This document shows, one piece after another, positions 33,092-40,836 of a DNA stretch of 40,836 bases; position 1 is the stretch's first letter, and every line of letters begins with the position of its first letter. This DNA comes from an uncultured Clostridium sp. GTDB taxonomy: Bacteria > Bacillota > Clostridia > Lachnospirales > Lachnospiraceae. The position numbers and the translations under genes are program-made. Location of the stretch: NCBI GenBank assembly GCA_900547035.1, contig URFM01000033.1:1-40836 (forward strand), written 5' to 3'. The notes beneath the pieces are model-generated. The model made no database searches, had not been told where the DNA came from, and saw only the letters and a list, made by a program, of their open reading frames with translations.

Positions 33092-35259
33092 CCATTGGAA
33101 CATATCTGCAGAATCGGTATGAGATTTTGGAGCAGATTGGCGTGGGCGGCATGTCCTACGTTTACCGCGCGATGTGCCACACTTTAAACCGGCAGGTGGC
33201 CATCAAGGTTTTAAAGGAAGAATTTGCCTCGGACGAGGCTTTTGTAGAAAAATTCAAGATGGAGGCCCAGGCGGCGGCCCGGCTGACTCACCCGAATATT
33301 GTAAACGTCTACGACGTAGTGGATGAAGGGGAGCTCCATTATATTGTCATGGAGCTGATTGACGGAATTACTCTCAAGAACTATATTCAGAAAAAGGGAC
33401 AGCTGGAAACCAGGGAAGCCATCGGCATTTCCATTCAGGTGGCTCAGGGCATTGAAGCGGCCCATTCGCAGCATATTATTCATCGGGATATTAAGCCCCA
33501 AAATATGATTATTGCCATGGACGGAAAGGTAAAAGTGGCGGATTTCGGCATTGCCAGAGCAGTTTCCGCTCAGACGATGAATGCCCAGGCAGTGGGCTCC
33601 GTTCATTATATTTCTCCGGAACAGGCAAAGGGGGAGTTTTGCGATGAGCGCAGTGATATCTACTCCTTCGGAATTACCATGTATGAAATGGTGACAGGTA
33701 AGGTGCCGTTTGAAGGGGACAATACGGTTTCCGTCGCGCTGGCCCATTTAAGCGAACCGATCCCGGCGCCGAGTCAGTTAAATCCTCAGGTGGGACTGGC
33801 AATGGAGGAGATTATCCTGAAATGTACGCAGAAGAAGCCAGACCGCCGTTACCAGTCTATTACAGAAGTAATAGCCGATTTGAGGAAGGCTTTGGTGAAC
33901 CCGGACAGTGATTTGATGGGATTGATTTCAGGAGATGACCTTTCCCAAACAAAAACACTGAGTCCTGAGGAGGTTTCCAGAATTCAGGAAGGGAGCCGCA
34001 GATTACGCCGACAGACGGAACATGAAGAAACTGATGTTCTCGATCGAGATTATCCGGAGGAAAAATCCAAACACAGAGGAACTAGAAGCCATATGCGGCG
34101 CCCTGGCCAGAAGCCAGAGCGGGACCGGGAAAATGTAAATCCACAGTTTCAGCGGATTTTTACCGGGATTTTGGTGGCAGTGGCCATCATTTTAGTGGCG
34201 GCGGTGTTGTTTGTGGGAGCTCAGGTCATCGGGCTGTTTGGAAGAGGAACCAGTACTACCAGAGAAGAGGCAGTAACCGAAGCCAGCAGCGAGCCCCAGG
34301 CCGTGACGATTACGGACAATCAGGTATTTATGCCCAATTTGCTGGGAATGACTCAGGAGGAGGCCCAGGCGGAGCTGGCAGAACTTTCCCTCACTTTGTC
34401 GGTATCGGGAGAGGACTATTCTGAGAATTATGCGGAGGGTCAGGTCATGGGCCAGGATATTCCGGAAGGTCAGGCAGTAGAGCGGGGCAGCAGCGTGGGC
34501 GTTACGATCAGCAAAGGGACAGACCGGGTCGTACTGTCAGAGATGAACCTGCCGGGAATGACGTTGACCCAGGCCCAGGAGCTTCTGGAAGAGAGCGGTC
34601 TGCTGGTAACTGTAAACCGGGAATACAACGATCAGACGCCGGCGGGCCAAGTGATTCGGTTTAGCCCGGATGAGGCAAAGGTGGGCGAGTCAGTGACTCT
34701 GGTGGTCAGCCAGGGCCCTCAGGTAGTGGAAGGCAAGGTTCCGAGACTGATTGACCATACCCAGGAGGAGGCCCAGGCCCTGTTGGCCCAGGTGAACCTG
34801 ACGGTGGGTGAGATAAAAACCGAGGTCAGGGAGGATGTTCCGGCTGGTCAGGTCATCGCCCAGGATGTTCTGCCGGATACTATGCTGGCGCCTGGAACGG
34901 CAGTTGGCTTTACGGTGAGCCTGGGGCCGGCTGAGACTGTAGCGCAGGCGGAGAACGATGGAGGACGCTATTATCTGGGGTCCATCGATACCACCTGCTC
35001 TCTGTCCAATTATATCGGTCCGGCTTCCCAGATCAGCAGTGTCCGGGTGGCAATCCGGCTGAAACAGAGGGTAGATAATGTGGATCTCTACACAACTTTA
35101 ATCCCTGCTCACACCGTAACCGGAGGACAGACCATACCGGTGTCCATTTCTCAGATTCGCGGTGCCTATGGCGTAGATACAGGAGAGATTGAAGTATATA
35201 ATGCGGAGACAAATGAAGTGATTGAGTCTTACACCATTAGCTTTTTCCCGGTAGAGTAA
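33085..35259 (+). CDS. prkC: serine/threonine protein kinase with PASTA domains
   Basis: 724-residue membrane kinase that senses cell-wall fragments or lipid II and controls wall synthesis, division and dormancy in related bacteria. N-terminal kinase domain (about 13-270): glycine loop GVGGMSYVY, catalytic HRDIKPQN (from His133) and DFGIA. A charged juxtamembrane stretch, one transmembrane helix (about 358-385), and outside it three PASTA repeats (about 414-478, 486-547, 552-620). A further unassigned domain of about 100 residues ends the protein; some relatives carry a similar C-terminal cap. The start is TTG at 33085, with GGAGGTG seven bases upstream, inside the end of prpC. Confidence 0.97.
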   Translation: MLTIGTYLQNRYEILEQIGVGGMSYVYRAMCHTLNRQVAIKVLKEEFASDEAFVEKFKMEAQAAARLTHPNIVNVYDVVDEGELHYIVMELIDGITLKNYIQKKGQLETREAIGISIQVAQGIEAAHSQHIIHRDIKPQNMIIAMDGKVKVADFGIARAVSAQTMNAQAVGSVHYISPEQAKGEFCDERSDIYSFGITMYEMVTGKVPFEGDNTVSVALAHLSEPIPAPSQLNPQVGLAMEEIILKCTQKKPDRRYQSITEVIADLRKALVNPDSDLMGLISGDDLSQTKTLSPEEVSRIQEGSRRLRRQTEHEETDVLDRDYPEEKSKHRGTRSHMRRPGQKPERDRENVNPQFQRIFTGILVAVAIILVAAVLFVGAQVIGLFGRGTSTTREEAVTEASSEPQAVTITDNQVFMPNLLGMTQEEAQAELAELSLTLSVSGEDYSENYAEGQVMGQDIPEGQAVERGSSVGVTISKGTDRVVLSEMNLPGMTLTQAQELLEESGLLVTVNREYNDQTPAGQVIRFSPDEAKVGESVTLVVSQGPQVVEGKVPRLIDHTQEEAQALLAQVNLTVGEIKTEVREDVPAGQVIAQDVLPDTMLAPGTAVGFTVSLGPAETVAQAENDGGRYYLGSIDTTCSLSNYIGPASQISSVRVAIRLKQRVDNVDLYTTLIPAHTVTGGQTIPVSISQIRGAYGVDTGEIEVYNAETNEVIESYTISFFPVE

Positions 35260-35272
35260 GGCAGGATACAGG

Positions 35273-36151
35273 ATGACAGGAAAAATTATTAAAGGAATCG
35301 CAGGATTTTATTATGTGGGAAACGGAAGGGGCCAGGTTTATCAGTGCAAGGCTAAGGGTGTTTTCCGTAACCGCGGCGTGAAGCCTCTGGTGGGGGACGA
35401 TGTGGAGTTCTCCATTCTGGACGAGAAGGACCAGGAGGGGAACATCGACGCCATTCTTCCCAGAAAAAATGAACTGATCCGTCCGGCGGCGGCCAATGTG
35501 GACCAGGCCATGGTGGTGTTTGCTTTAAGCCATCCGGCGCCTAATTTTAATCTGCTGGACCGCTTTCTGGTAATGATGGAGCGGCAGAATATGCCGGTGA
35601 TTCTCTGTTTTAATAAGGCTGACCAGGAGCAGGGACAAGACGGCTGGGATTTTATGGGCAGCTACCGGAAGGCAGGATATCAGGTGCTTTCCATCAGCGC
35701 CCTGGAAAAGGACGGAGTGGAGGAAGTCCGCCGGCTTCTGGCGGGGAAGACCACGGTTCTGGCCGGGCCTTCCGGGGTAGGAAAATCTACTCTTACCAAC
35801 GCCCTCTATCCCCAGGCGGAGATGGAAACCGGGGAAATCAGCAAAAAGATTCAGAGAGGCAGGCATACCACCCGCCATTCGGAGCTGTTTTGGATCGGGG
35901 AGGATACCTATATGATGGATACCCCGGGCTTCAGTTCTCTTTATGTGGAAGATTTGGAGCCGGAGGAGCTGAAAAATTATTTTCCGGAATTCGCTCCCTT
36001 TGAAGACCAGTGCCGTTTTCTGGGCTGCGTCCATGTGGGAGAGCGGGAGTGCGGGGTCAAAGAAGCGGTGGAGGCAGGAAAAATCGCCGGGAGCCGCTAT
36101 GATAATTACCTTTTAATGTACCAAGAGCTGAAAAATAAGAGGAGGTATTAG
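35273..36151 (+). CDS. rsgA: small-ribosomal-subunit biogenesis GTPase RsgA
   Basis: Late 30S-assembly GTPase with circularly permuted motifs. 292 residues: an N-terminal OB fold, then NKAD (G4) before the P-loop GPSGVGKST (G1) and DTPGFSS (G3), which is the permuted order diagnostic of the family. The C-terminal zinc site reads CRFLGCVH with a later Cys in GERECGV. ACAGGATACAGG precedes the ATG. It sits 13 bases after prkC and four before rpe. Its relatives are inhibited by (p)ppGpp, known from the family only. Confidence 0.97.
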   Translation: MTGKIIKGIAGFYYVGNGRGQVYQCKAKGVFRNRGVKPLVGDDVEFSILDEKDQEGNIDAILPRKNELIRPAAANVDQAMVVFALSHPAPNFNLLDRFLVMMERQNMPVILCFNKADQEQGQDGWDFMGSYRKAGYQVLSISALEKDGVEEVRRLLAGKTTVLAGPSGVGKSTLTNALYPQAEMETGEISKKIQRGRHTTRHSELFWIGEDTYMMDTPGFSSLYVEDLEPEELKNYFPEFAPFEDQCRFLGCVHVGERECGVKEAVEAGKIAGSRYDNYLLMYQELKNKRRY

Positions 36152-36155
36152 AGAG

Positions 36156-36818
36156 ATGTACATTTTAGCGCCGTCCGTACTGGCGGCAGATTTTGGAAAG
36201 CTGGGAGAGGCAGTGAAAAAGACGGAGGAGGCCGGTGCTGCATACATTCATCTGGATGTAATGGACGGGGCATTTGTCCCCAGCATCTCCTTTGGAATGC
36301 CGGTGCTCAGCTCCTTGAGAAGCTACACCGGTCAGGTATTTGACGTCCACATGATGGTGGAGGAGCCGGGACGCTACATTGAGGATATTAAAAAGGCCGG
36401 AGCGGATCTGATTACGGTTCATCAGGAGGCCTGCGTTCATCTGGACCGGGTGATCGGCCAGATCAAGGCCGCCGGCTGCAGGGCGGGAGTGGCGCTTAAT
36501 CCGGCGACCCCGGTTTCCACCCTGGAATGTGTTCTGGACCAGGTGGACCTGATCCTGATTATGACGGTGAATCCGGGATTCGGGGGGCAGAAATTTATTC
36601 CCTATACGCTGGAAAAGGTACGGAAACTGCGGAGAATGCTGAATGAACGGGGACTTCAGACCGATATCGAAGTGGACGGCGGGGTGACCACGGAAAATGT
36701 CCGCTCTCTGATGGAGGCGGGAGCCAATGTGTTTGTAGCAGGTTCCGCGGTATTTAAAAATGATATCAGCGGAAATGTAAAGGCTTTTATGGATATTTTT
36801 AAGGAACAGGAATCATGA
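36156..36818 (+). CDS. rpe: ribulose-phosphate 3-epimerase
   Basis: Interconverts ribulose 5-phosphate and xylulose 5-phosphate in the pentose phosphate pathway. 220-residue TIM barrel with APSVLAADFGKLG, HLDVMDGAFVPS, DVHMMVEEP, the phosphate-binding MTVNPGFGGQKF and VDGGV, all standard. AGAGG lies upstream. It overlaps thiN by four bases. The rsgA-rpe-thiN order is widespread in Firmicutes and has no obvious metabolic reason beyond shared expression. Confidence 0.97.
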   Translation: MYILAPSVLAADFGKLGEAVKKTEEAGAAYIHLDVMDGAFVPSISFGMPVLSSLRSYTGQVFDVHMMVEEPGRYIEDIKKAGADLITVHQEACVHLDRVIGQIKAAGCRAGVALNPATPVSTLECVLDQVDLILIMTVNPGFGGQKFIPYTLEKVRKLRRMLNERGLQTDIEVDGGVTTENVRSLMEAGANVFVAGSAVFKNDISGNVKAFMDIFKEQES

Positions 36819-37465
36819 AACGATGTGTGATTATAACCGGCGGAACCCTGGATTTGGATTTCGCCGGGAATTTTTTGAAAAACCATTCTTTTGAAAAAGT
36901 GATTGCGGTGGATGCGGGGCTGAAGCAGGCGGAGGCCCTGGGCGTGACGCCGGACCTGATTGTTGGGGATTTCGATACGGTGGACCCGGAGGTGCTGGCC
37001 CGGTTTCGGGCCATGGAACATATGATGTGGGACGTCCACCAGCCGGAGAAGGACGAGACGGACACGGAGCTGGCCCTCAGAAAGGCCATGGCCCTGGGCT
37101 GTGAGGAAATTGCGGTTTTAGGGGCTACCGGCGGAAGGGCGGATCATATGATGGGAAATGTCCAGCTGCTTTTCCAGTGCCTGCAGAAGGGCGTTTTCGC
37201 CTATCTGGCGGACCCGCAGAATAAAATCTATCTCCTGGACGGGGAGCGGGAATACCAAAAAGGGCAGGTCTGGGGGAAATACATCTCCTTCCTTCCGCTG
37301 ACGGAGCGGGTCTACGGAATTACCCTGGAGGGATTCAAATATCCCCTCAAGGACCGGGATATCGAAATCGGTACCAGCTTGTGCATCAGCAATGAGCTGT
37401 CGGAAGAGAGGGGAAGGATTACCTTTCGAGATGGAGTTTTAATCTGCGTTGAGGCCCATGACTGA
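36815..37465 (+). CDS. thiN: thiamine pyrophosphokinase
   Basis: Converts thiamine to thiamine diphosphate with ATP. 216 residues. The active-site motifs are GDFDTVDPEV near residue 50 and DETDTELAL near 75, with GATGGRADHM following. Overlaps the rpe stop by four bases. The next gene, an ECF substrate-binding subunit, overlaps its end, so salvage of a thiamine-type vitamin followed by phosphorylation is a plausible joint function. Confidence 0.96.
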   Translation: MKRCVIITGGTLDLDFAGNFLKNHSFEKVIAVDAGLKQAEALGVTPDLIVGDFDTVDPEVLARFRAMEHMMWDVHQPEKDETDTELALRKAMALGCEEIAVLGATGGRADHMMGNVQLLFQCLQKGVFAYLADPQNKIYLLDGEREYQKGQVWGKYISFLPLTERVYGITLEGFKYPLKDRDIEIGTSLCISNELSEERGRITFRDGVLICVEAHD

Positions 37466-37504
37466 TTTGCGGTCCTTCACTGCCAGGTTGCCCATGACTG
37501 ATTT
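37454..37504 (+). repeat. 15-bp direct repeat carrying two in-frame starts
   Basis: GCCCATGACTGATTT occurs at 37454-37468 and again at 37490-37504, exactly 36 bases (12 codons) apart. Each copy contains an ATG in the frame of the ECF gene; the first also contains the thiN stop. It looks like a small duplication that created a second start. Confidence 0.8.
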
Positions 37505-38069
37505 TCACTTCATGACCGGACTGTTTGCCGCATTGTCCTACGTGGTATTTACCTTCCTTCAGTTTAAGATTACCCTTCCGGGAGGAGACGCCACCTCCAT
37601 CCACCTGGGGAACGCCGTATGCGTTCTGGGGGCGCTGCTCCTGGGCGGATTTTACGGAGGACTGGGAGGGGCCATCGGCATGACCATCGGCGACCTGCTG
37701 GACCCGGTCTATGTGATTTATGCGCCCAAGACCATGATTTTGAAGCTGTGCATCGGTCTCATTACCGGTTTGGTGGCCCACGAAATGGGAAAGATTAAAT
37801 CCAGCAGGGACCCGAAGCATATCTTCCGCTGGAGTCTGGCCGCCGCTATCTGCGGACTAGGCTTTAATGTGATTGCGGACCCGCTGCTGGGATATTACTA
37901 CAAGATTCTGATAATCGGCCAGCCGGCGGCTTCTCTGGCCCTGACCTGGAATATCGCCAGCACTTCCATCAACGCGGTGATTTCCACCATCGTTTCCGTG
38001 GGCCTGTATATGCCCCTGCGCAGAGGGCTGGCAAGGAGCGGACTTCTGGACAAAATAGAATCCGTCTGA
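37458..38069 (+). CDS. ECF transporter S component (vitamin uptake), substrate uncertain
   Basis: A hydrophobic protein of 203 residues (191 from the second start) with about six membrane segments, of the S-component type that captures a vitamin and works with a shared EcfA-EcfT energising module encoded elsewhere. Near the N-terminus are LSYVVFTFLQFKITLPGGD and, further on, LGGFYGGLGGAIGMTIGD, typical of the DUF1393-like ECF group. Overlap with thiN by eight bases points to thiamine or a precursor, but no thiamine-riboswitch is present and the key thiamine-binding residues cannot be judged. The true start may be the ATG at 37494; both are preceded by the same 15 bases. Confidence 0.85.
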   Translation: MTDLRSFTARLPMTDFHFMTGLFAALSYVVFTFLQFKITLPGGDATSIHLGNAVCVLGALLLGGFYGGLGGAIGMTIGDLLDPVYVIYAPKTMILKLCIGLITGLVAHEMGKIKSSRDPKHIFRWSLAAAICGLGFNVIADPLLGYYYKILIIGQPAASLALTWNIASTSINAVISTIVSVGLYMPLRRGLARSGLLDKIESV

Positions 38070-38088
38070 TGAAATCTGCAAAAAGGGC

Positions 38089-38117
38089 TTTTTTTTCAAC
38101 TGGAAATAGTATATACT
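38089..38117 (+). promoter_or_regulatory. candidate promoter of serS
   Basis: TATACT (38112-38117) lies 47 bases before the serS ATG; the -35 region is a T-run (38089-38094) with a 17-bp spacer and is poor. The leader is too short for a T-box, so serS is not controlled by uncharged tRNA-Ser through that mechanism here. Confidence 0.45.
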
Positions 38118-38164
38118 TTTTACAGTGCCAGCGAGGAATGAAAAAGCTGCAACAGGAGGAAAAC

Positions 38165-39454
38165 ATGTTAGACTTAAAGTTTGTAAGGGAGAATCCCGAA
38201 ATTGTAAAACAGAACATCCGAAATAAATTCCAGGACGCGAAGCTTCCCCTGGTGGACGAGGTGATTGAGCTTGACGCCGAGAGCCGCGCCACCCAGAAGG
38301 AGGCTGACGATTTGAGAGCCAGCCGCAATAAGCTGTCCAAGGAGATTGGCAAGCTGATGGGGCAGGGAAAGAAGGAGGAGGCCGAGGCCGTAAAGGCTCA
38401 GGTAAACGCCAACTCCGCCCGCCTGGCAGAGCTGGAGGCAAAGGAGAGCGAGCTGTCCGAGCGCATCCTGAAGATTATGATGACCATTCCCAATATCATC
38501 GATCCCAGCGTACCCATCGGAAAGGACGACAGCGAGAATGTGGAGGTAGAGCGCTTTGGAGAGCCGGTTGTTCCTGATTTCGAGATTCCTTATCATACGG
38601 ATATTATGGAGCGCTTTGAGGGAATCGATCTGGATGCGGCCAGAAGAGTGGCTGGAAACGGCTTCTATTACCTGATGGGAGACATCGCCCGCCTGCATTC
38701 TTCCGTTATCGCCTATGCCAGAGATTTTATGATTAACCGGGGCTTCACCTACTGCGTGCCGCCCTTCATGATTCGCAGCAATGTGGTGACCGGCGTTATG
38801 AGTTTTGCCGAGATGGACGCCATGATGTACAAAATCGAGGGAGAGGACCTCTACCTCATCGGCACCAGCGAGCACTCCATGATTGGAAAGTTTATCGACA
38901 CCATCACCCCGGAGAGCAAGCTTCCCCTGACATTGACCAGCTACTCCCCCTGCTTCCGCAAGGAGAAGGGAGCCCACGGCATCGAGGAGAGAGGTGTATA
39001 CCGCATCCATCAGTTTGAGAAGCAGGAGATGATTGTGGTCTGCAAGCCGGAGGAGAGCCCCATGTGGTTCGATAAGCTGTGGCAGAATACGGTGGATTTG
39101 TTCCGCAGCATGGATATTCCGGTGAGAACTCTGGAGTGCTGTTCCGGAGACCTGGCGGATTTGAAGGTGAAGTCCGTGGATGTGGAGGCATGGTCCCCCA
39201 GACAGAAGAAGTATTTTGAGGTGGGAAGCTGCTCCAACCTGGGAGACGCTCAGGCCCGCCGCTTAAAGATTCGCGTTCAGGGAGAGGATGGAAGCAAGTA
39301 CCTGGCCCACACCCTGAACAATACGGTGGTAGCTCCCCCCAGAATGCTCATTGCCTTCCTGGAAAATAACCTTCAGGCCGACGGCAGCGTGAAGATTCCC
39401 AAGGTGCTGCAGCCTTACATGGGCGGAATGGAAGTTATGGTTCCTAAGAAATAA
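38165..39454 (+). CDS. serS: seryl-tRNA synthetase
   Basis: Class II synthetase that charges tRNA-Ser and tRNA-Sec. 429 residues from the ATG at 38165 with CAGGAGG before it; the frame open from 38069 is upstream leader and is rejected. The N-terminal long coiled-coil arm (about 30-100) that grips the tRNA variable arm is seen, then the catalytic core with GTSEHSMIGK, motif 2 CFRKEKGAHG and ERGVYRIHQFEKQEM, and motif 3 NTVVAPPRMLIAFLEN. Everything needed is present. The gene stands apart from the thiN unit with its own promoter. Confidence 0.98.
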   Translation: MLDLKFVRENPEIVKQNIRNKFQDAKLPLVDEVIELDAESRATQKEADDLRASRNKLSKEIGKLMGQGKKEEAEAVKAQVNANSARLAELEAKESELSERILKIMMTIPNIIDPSVPIGKDDSENVEVERFGEPVVPDFEIPYHTDIMERFEGIDLDAARRVAGNGFYYLMGDIARLHSSVIAYARDFMINRGFTYCVPPFMIRSNVVTGVMSFAEMDAMMYKIEGEDLYLIGTSEHSMIGKFIDTITPESKLPLTLTSYSPCFRKEKGAHGIEERGVYRIHQFEKQEMIVVCKPEESPMWFDKLWQNTVDLFRSMDIPVRTLECCSGDLADLKVKSVDVEAWSPRQKKYFEVGSCSNLGDAQARRLKIRVQGEDGSKYLAHTLNNTVVAPPRMLIAFLENNLQADGSVKIPKVLQPYMGGMEVMVPKK

Positions 39455-39486
39455 TTATAAAGCAGCCTGAAAAAAGGAGAATGACT

Positions 39487-39852
39487 GTGATCAAATTCAA
39501 TCATTTTAATTTTAACGTGCTGAATCTGGAGAAAAGCCTGGATTTTTACGAGAAGGCCCTGGATTTGAAGCCGGTCCGCGAAAAGGACGCTCAGGACGGA
39601 TCCTTCAAGCTGGTTTATCTGGGGGACGGAGTTTCCGAGTTTACCCTGGAGCTGACCTGGCTGAGAGATCGGACGGAGCCCTACAACCTGGGTGAGTGCG
39701 AGTTCCACTTAGCCTTCCATGTGGACGATTACGAGGCTATGCACAAGCGCCACGAGCAGATGGGATGCATTTGCTTTGAGAATCCGGCTATGGGCATCTA
39801 TTTTATTACGGATCCCGACGGATACTGGATTGAGATTGTGCCGGCACGTTAA
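39487..39852 (+). CDS. VOC-family protein, glyoxalase I-like
   Basis: 121-residue (123 from the ATG at 39481) protein of the vicinal-oxygen-chelate fold. The metal ligands expected for glyoxalase I-type members are in place: His in FNHFNFNV near residue 6, Glu in FTLELTW, His in HLAFHVDD and Glu in YWIEIVPAR. GTG at 39487 is preferred because AAAGGAG lies seven bases upstream, whereas the ATG at 39481 abuts it. Lactoylglutathione lyase is the usual database name, but Clostridia mostly lack glutathione, so a different thiol or substrate is more likely. It has its own terminator. Confidence 0.85.
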   Translation: MIKFNHFNFNVLNLEKSLDFYEKALDLKPVREKDAQDGSFKLVYLGDGVSEFTLELTWLRDRTEPYNLGECEFHLAFHVDDYEAMHKRHEQMGCICFENPAMGIYFITDPDGYWIEIVPAR

Positions 39853-39872
39853 GGAAAGTTTATTGCGTTGTG

Positions 39873-39902
39873 AAAAAGCCAGTCCGTGGACTGGCTTTTT
39901 TT
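39873..39902 (+). terminator. intrinsic terminator
   Basis: AGCCAGTC/GACTGGCT with a four-base loop, A-rich 5' flank and seven T residues (39896-39902); the flanking A/T runs make it nearly symmetric, so it may act in both directions. Confidence 0.95.
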
Positions 39903-39955
39903 AGAAGGTGGGCGGGATGGAGCGGAGAAACGAAACTGCGGGTGGGGGAGTTATG

Positions 39956-40717
39956 ATGAAAAACTGGTTTACAATCGATAGGGTTGATAAAGATTCCTAT
40001 ATCGTCAGCGAGTACCGGCATTGGGAAGAAACTCATTGCTACCTTTTAAATGGCACAGAACGCAGCTTGCTAATCGATACAGGACTTGGCATCTGCAATA
40101 TTTCTGAGGTCATAGAGAAATTAACGGACAAGCCTGTCATAGCCATTGCCACCCATATTCACTGGGACCATATCGGAGGCCACAAATATTACCCTGATTT
40201 TTACGCCCATGAAGCGGAGCTTCAATGGCTGAACGGCGGATTTCCGCAGCCTCTGGAAAAGATAAAGGAGTATGTAACGGACCGGTGTGATTTGCCGGAT
40301 GGATACGATGTGAATACCTATGAACTTTTCCAGGGAACGCCGGCTAAGGTGCTGCATGGGGGCGAGTCTATCGATATCGGGGGAAGAAGGATAGAGGTTT
40401 TGCATACGCCGGGACACTCTCCGGGGCATATGTGTTTTTGGGAGAAGGAAAAAGGTTATCTCTATACAGGTGATTTGGTGTATCAGGATATGCTTACGGC
40501 GTGGTTTCTATCCACTGACCCGTATGCTTATCTGCAGTCTCTTGAGAAGATTGCGGGTCTGCCTGCAAAGCGGGTGTTCCCTGCTCACCATTCGCTTGAC
40601 ATTCAGCCGGAAATCCTCATCCGTATGCGGGATGCGTTCAGACAGCTCCATGCAGATGGCCGGCTTCGCCATGGCAGCGGAATCGTTCGGTATGGCGATT
40701 GGGCGGTGTGGCTGTAA
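39956..40717 (+). CDS. metallo-beta-lactamase-fold hydrolase
   Basis: Soluble metal-dependent hydrolase of 253 residues. The metal-site motif HIHWDHIGGH (HxHxDH), then HTPGHSPGHM, the Asp in LYTGDLVY and the final His in FPAHHSLD give the complete two-metal set. I chose the ATG at 39956 because GGGGGAG is five bases upstream; an ATG three bases earlier is nearly equal, and longer starts at 39908 or 39917 add a Gly/Arg-rich stretch. Substrate unknown; glyoxalase II-like, lactonase or other thioester/ester hydrolases all share this fold. It lies after the terminator, with its own, unclear, promoter. Confidence 0.88.
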   Translation: MKNWFTIDRVDKDSYIVSEYRHWEETHCYLLNGTERSLLIDTGLGICNISEVIEKLTDKPVIAIATHIHWDHIGGHKYYPDFYAHEAELQWLNGGFPQPLEKIKEYVTDRCDLPDGYDVNTYELFQGTPAKVLHGGESIDIGGRRIEVLHTPGHSPGHMCFWEKEKGYLYTGDLVYQDMLTAWFLSTDPYAYLQSLEKIAGLPAKRVFPAHHSLDIQPEILIRMRDAFRQLHADGRLRHGSGIVRYGDWAVWL

Positions 40718-40781
40718 AGAAGGAAACACATATATGACAATGTAAAATTACCTGTTGTGCAAAGCTGACCATTTTTTAATT

Positions 40782-40836
40782 GGCTCTGTCACAACAAATG
40801 GTTGATTTTTGACGAGAAATAGCGTATAATAATAGT
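40782..40836 (+). mobile_element. left end of an insertion sequence, ISL3-like (partial)
   Basis: From GGCTCTGTCAC at 40782 the sequence turns AT-rich and runs straight into a promoter at the window edge. ISL3-family terminal repeats usually begin GGCTCTT/GGGTCT and lie just before the transposase promoter, so this is a plausible left end. No coding part is visible, so the family call is weak. Confidence 0.45.
40802..40830 (+). promoter_or_regulatory. promoter reading out of the right window edge
   Basis: TTGATT (40802-40807) and a perfect TATAAT (40825-40830) with a 17-bp spacer, inside the presumed insertion-sequence end. It would drive a transposase that lies beyond the window. Confidence 0.65.

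Noticed and set aside
38069..38164. N-terminal extension of serS from 38069
   Set aside because: The extra 32 residues cover the promoter region; the ATG at 38165 has a strong AGGAGG and matches the usual SerRS N-terminus.
38070..38164. T-box leader for serS
   Set aside because: The leader is under 50 bases after the likely start site and lacks a T-box consensus and specifier stem-loop.
1..40836. CRISPR array, prophage or restriction-modification/defence island
   Set aside because: No regularly spaced repeats, phage structural genes, or defence-type nuclease and ATPase combinations were seen.

Overview
The window is chromosomal DNA of a Gram-positive anaerobe of the class Clostridia, most likely family Lachnospiraceae. 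This rests on the gene order pyrH-frr-uppS-cdsA-dxr-rseP-ispG-polC, the Gram-positive polymerase PolC, the cluster priA-def-fmt-yugP-rsmB-rlmN-prpC-prkC-rsgA-rpe-thiN, strong Shine-Dalgarno sites, and ferredoxin-tailed aldo/keto reductases. Genus cannot be fixed from the sequence alone. Every intact host gene lies on the + strand; only the insertion-sequence transposase at the left edge and one gene remnant near 24.7 kb lie on the - strand.

Layout. 1-1.14 kb: truncated IS1380-like insertion sequence. 1.24-3.57 kb: an aldo/keto reductase behind a MerR-type promoter (19-bp spacer with dyad), followed by a second, broken aldo/keto reductase. 3.6-4.45 kb: MscS channel. 4.5-15.5 kb: housekeeping run covering UMP kinase, ribosome recycling, isoprenoid and phospholipid synthesis (uppS, cdsA, dxr, ispG), the RseP protease and DNA polymerase III PolC. 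15.5-20.3 kb: accessory transport block with a sodium-coupled amino-acid symporter, a LysR regulator, and an esterase translationally coupled to an SLC13-like permease. 20.3-21.0 kb: two small coiled-coil genes behind a near-consensus promoter. 21.1-24.1 kb: copper efflux locus, CsoR plus a CopA ATPase whose C-terminus is a CopZ-like domain with its own ribosome binding site. 24.15-24.5 kb: tRNA-Pro(CGG), tRNA-Glu(CTC), tRNA-Thr(CGT). 24.5-25.1 kb: scar-like DNA with a short repeat and a nuclease/transposase-tail remnant. 25.2-38.1 kb: replication restart, N-terminal formyl-methionine handling, rRNA methylation, the PrpC/PrkC phosphatase-kinase pair, RsgA, Rpe, ThiN and an ECF substrate-binding subunit. 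38.1-40.7 kb: serS, a VOC/glyoxalase-like protein and a metallo-beta-lactamase-fold hydrolase. The last 55 bases look like the left end of another insertion sequence with an outward-reading promoter.

The core genes are ordinary. The points most worth attention are the nested copZ inside copA, the orphaned MerR-type promoter beside an insertion sequence, the deleted second reductase, the uncharacterised LysR-esterase-permease locus, the coiled-coil gene pair, a related pair of intergenic inverted repeats (2435-2462 and 27489-27543), and the tRNA cluster in which all three anticodons begin with C. No CRISPR array, rRNA, prophage or clearly new defence system was seen.
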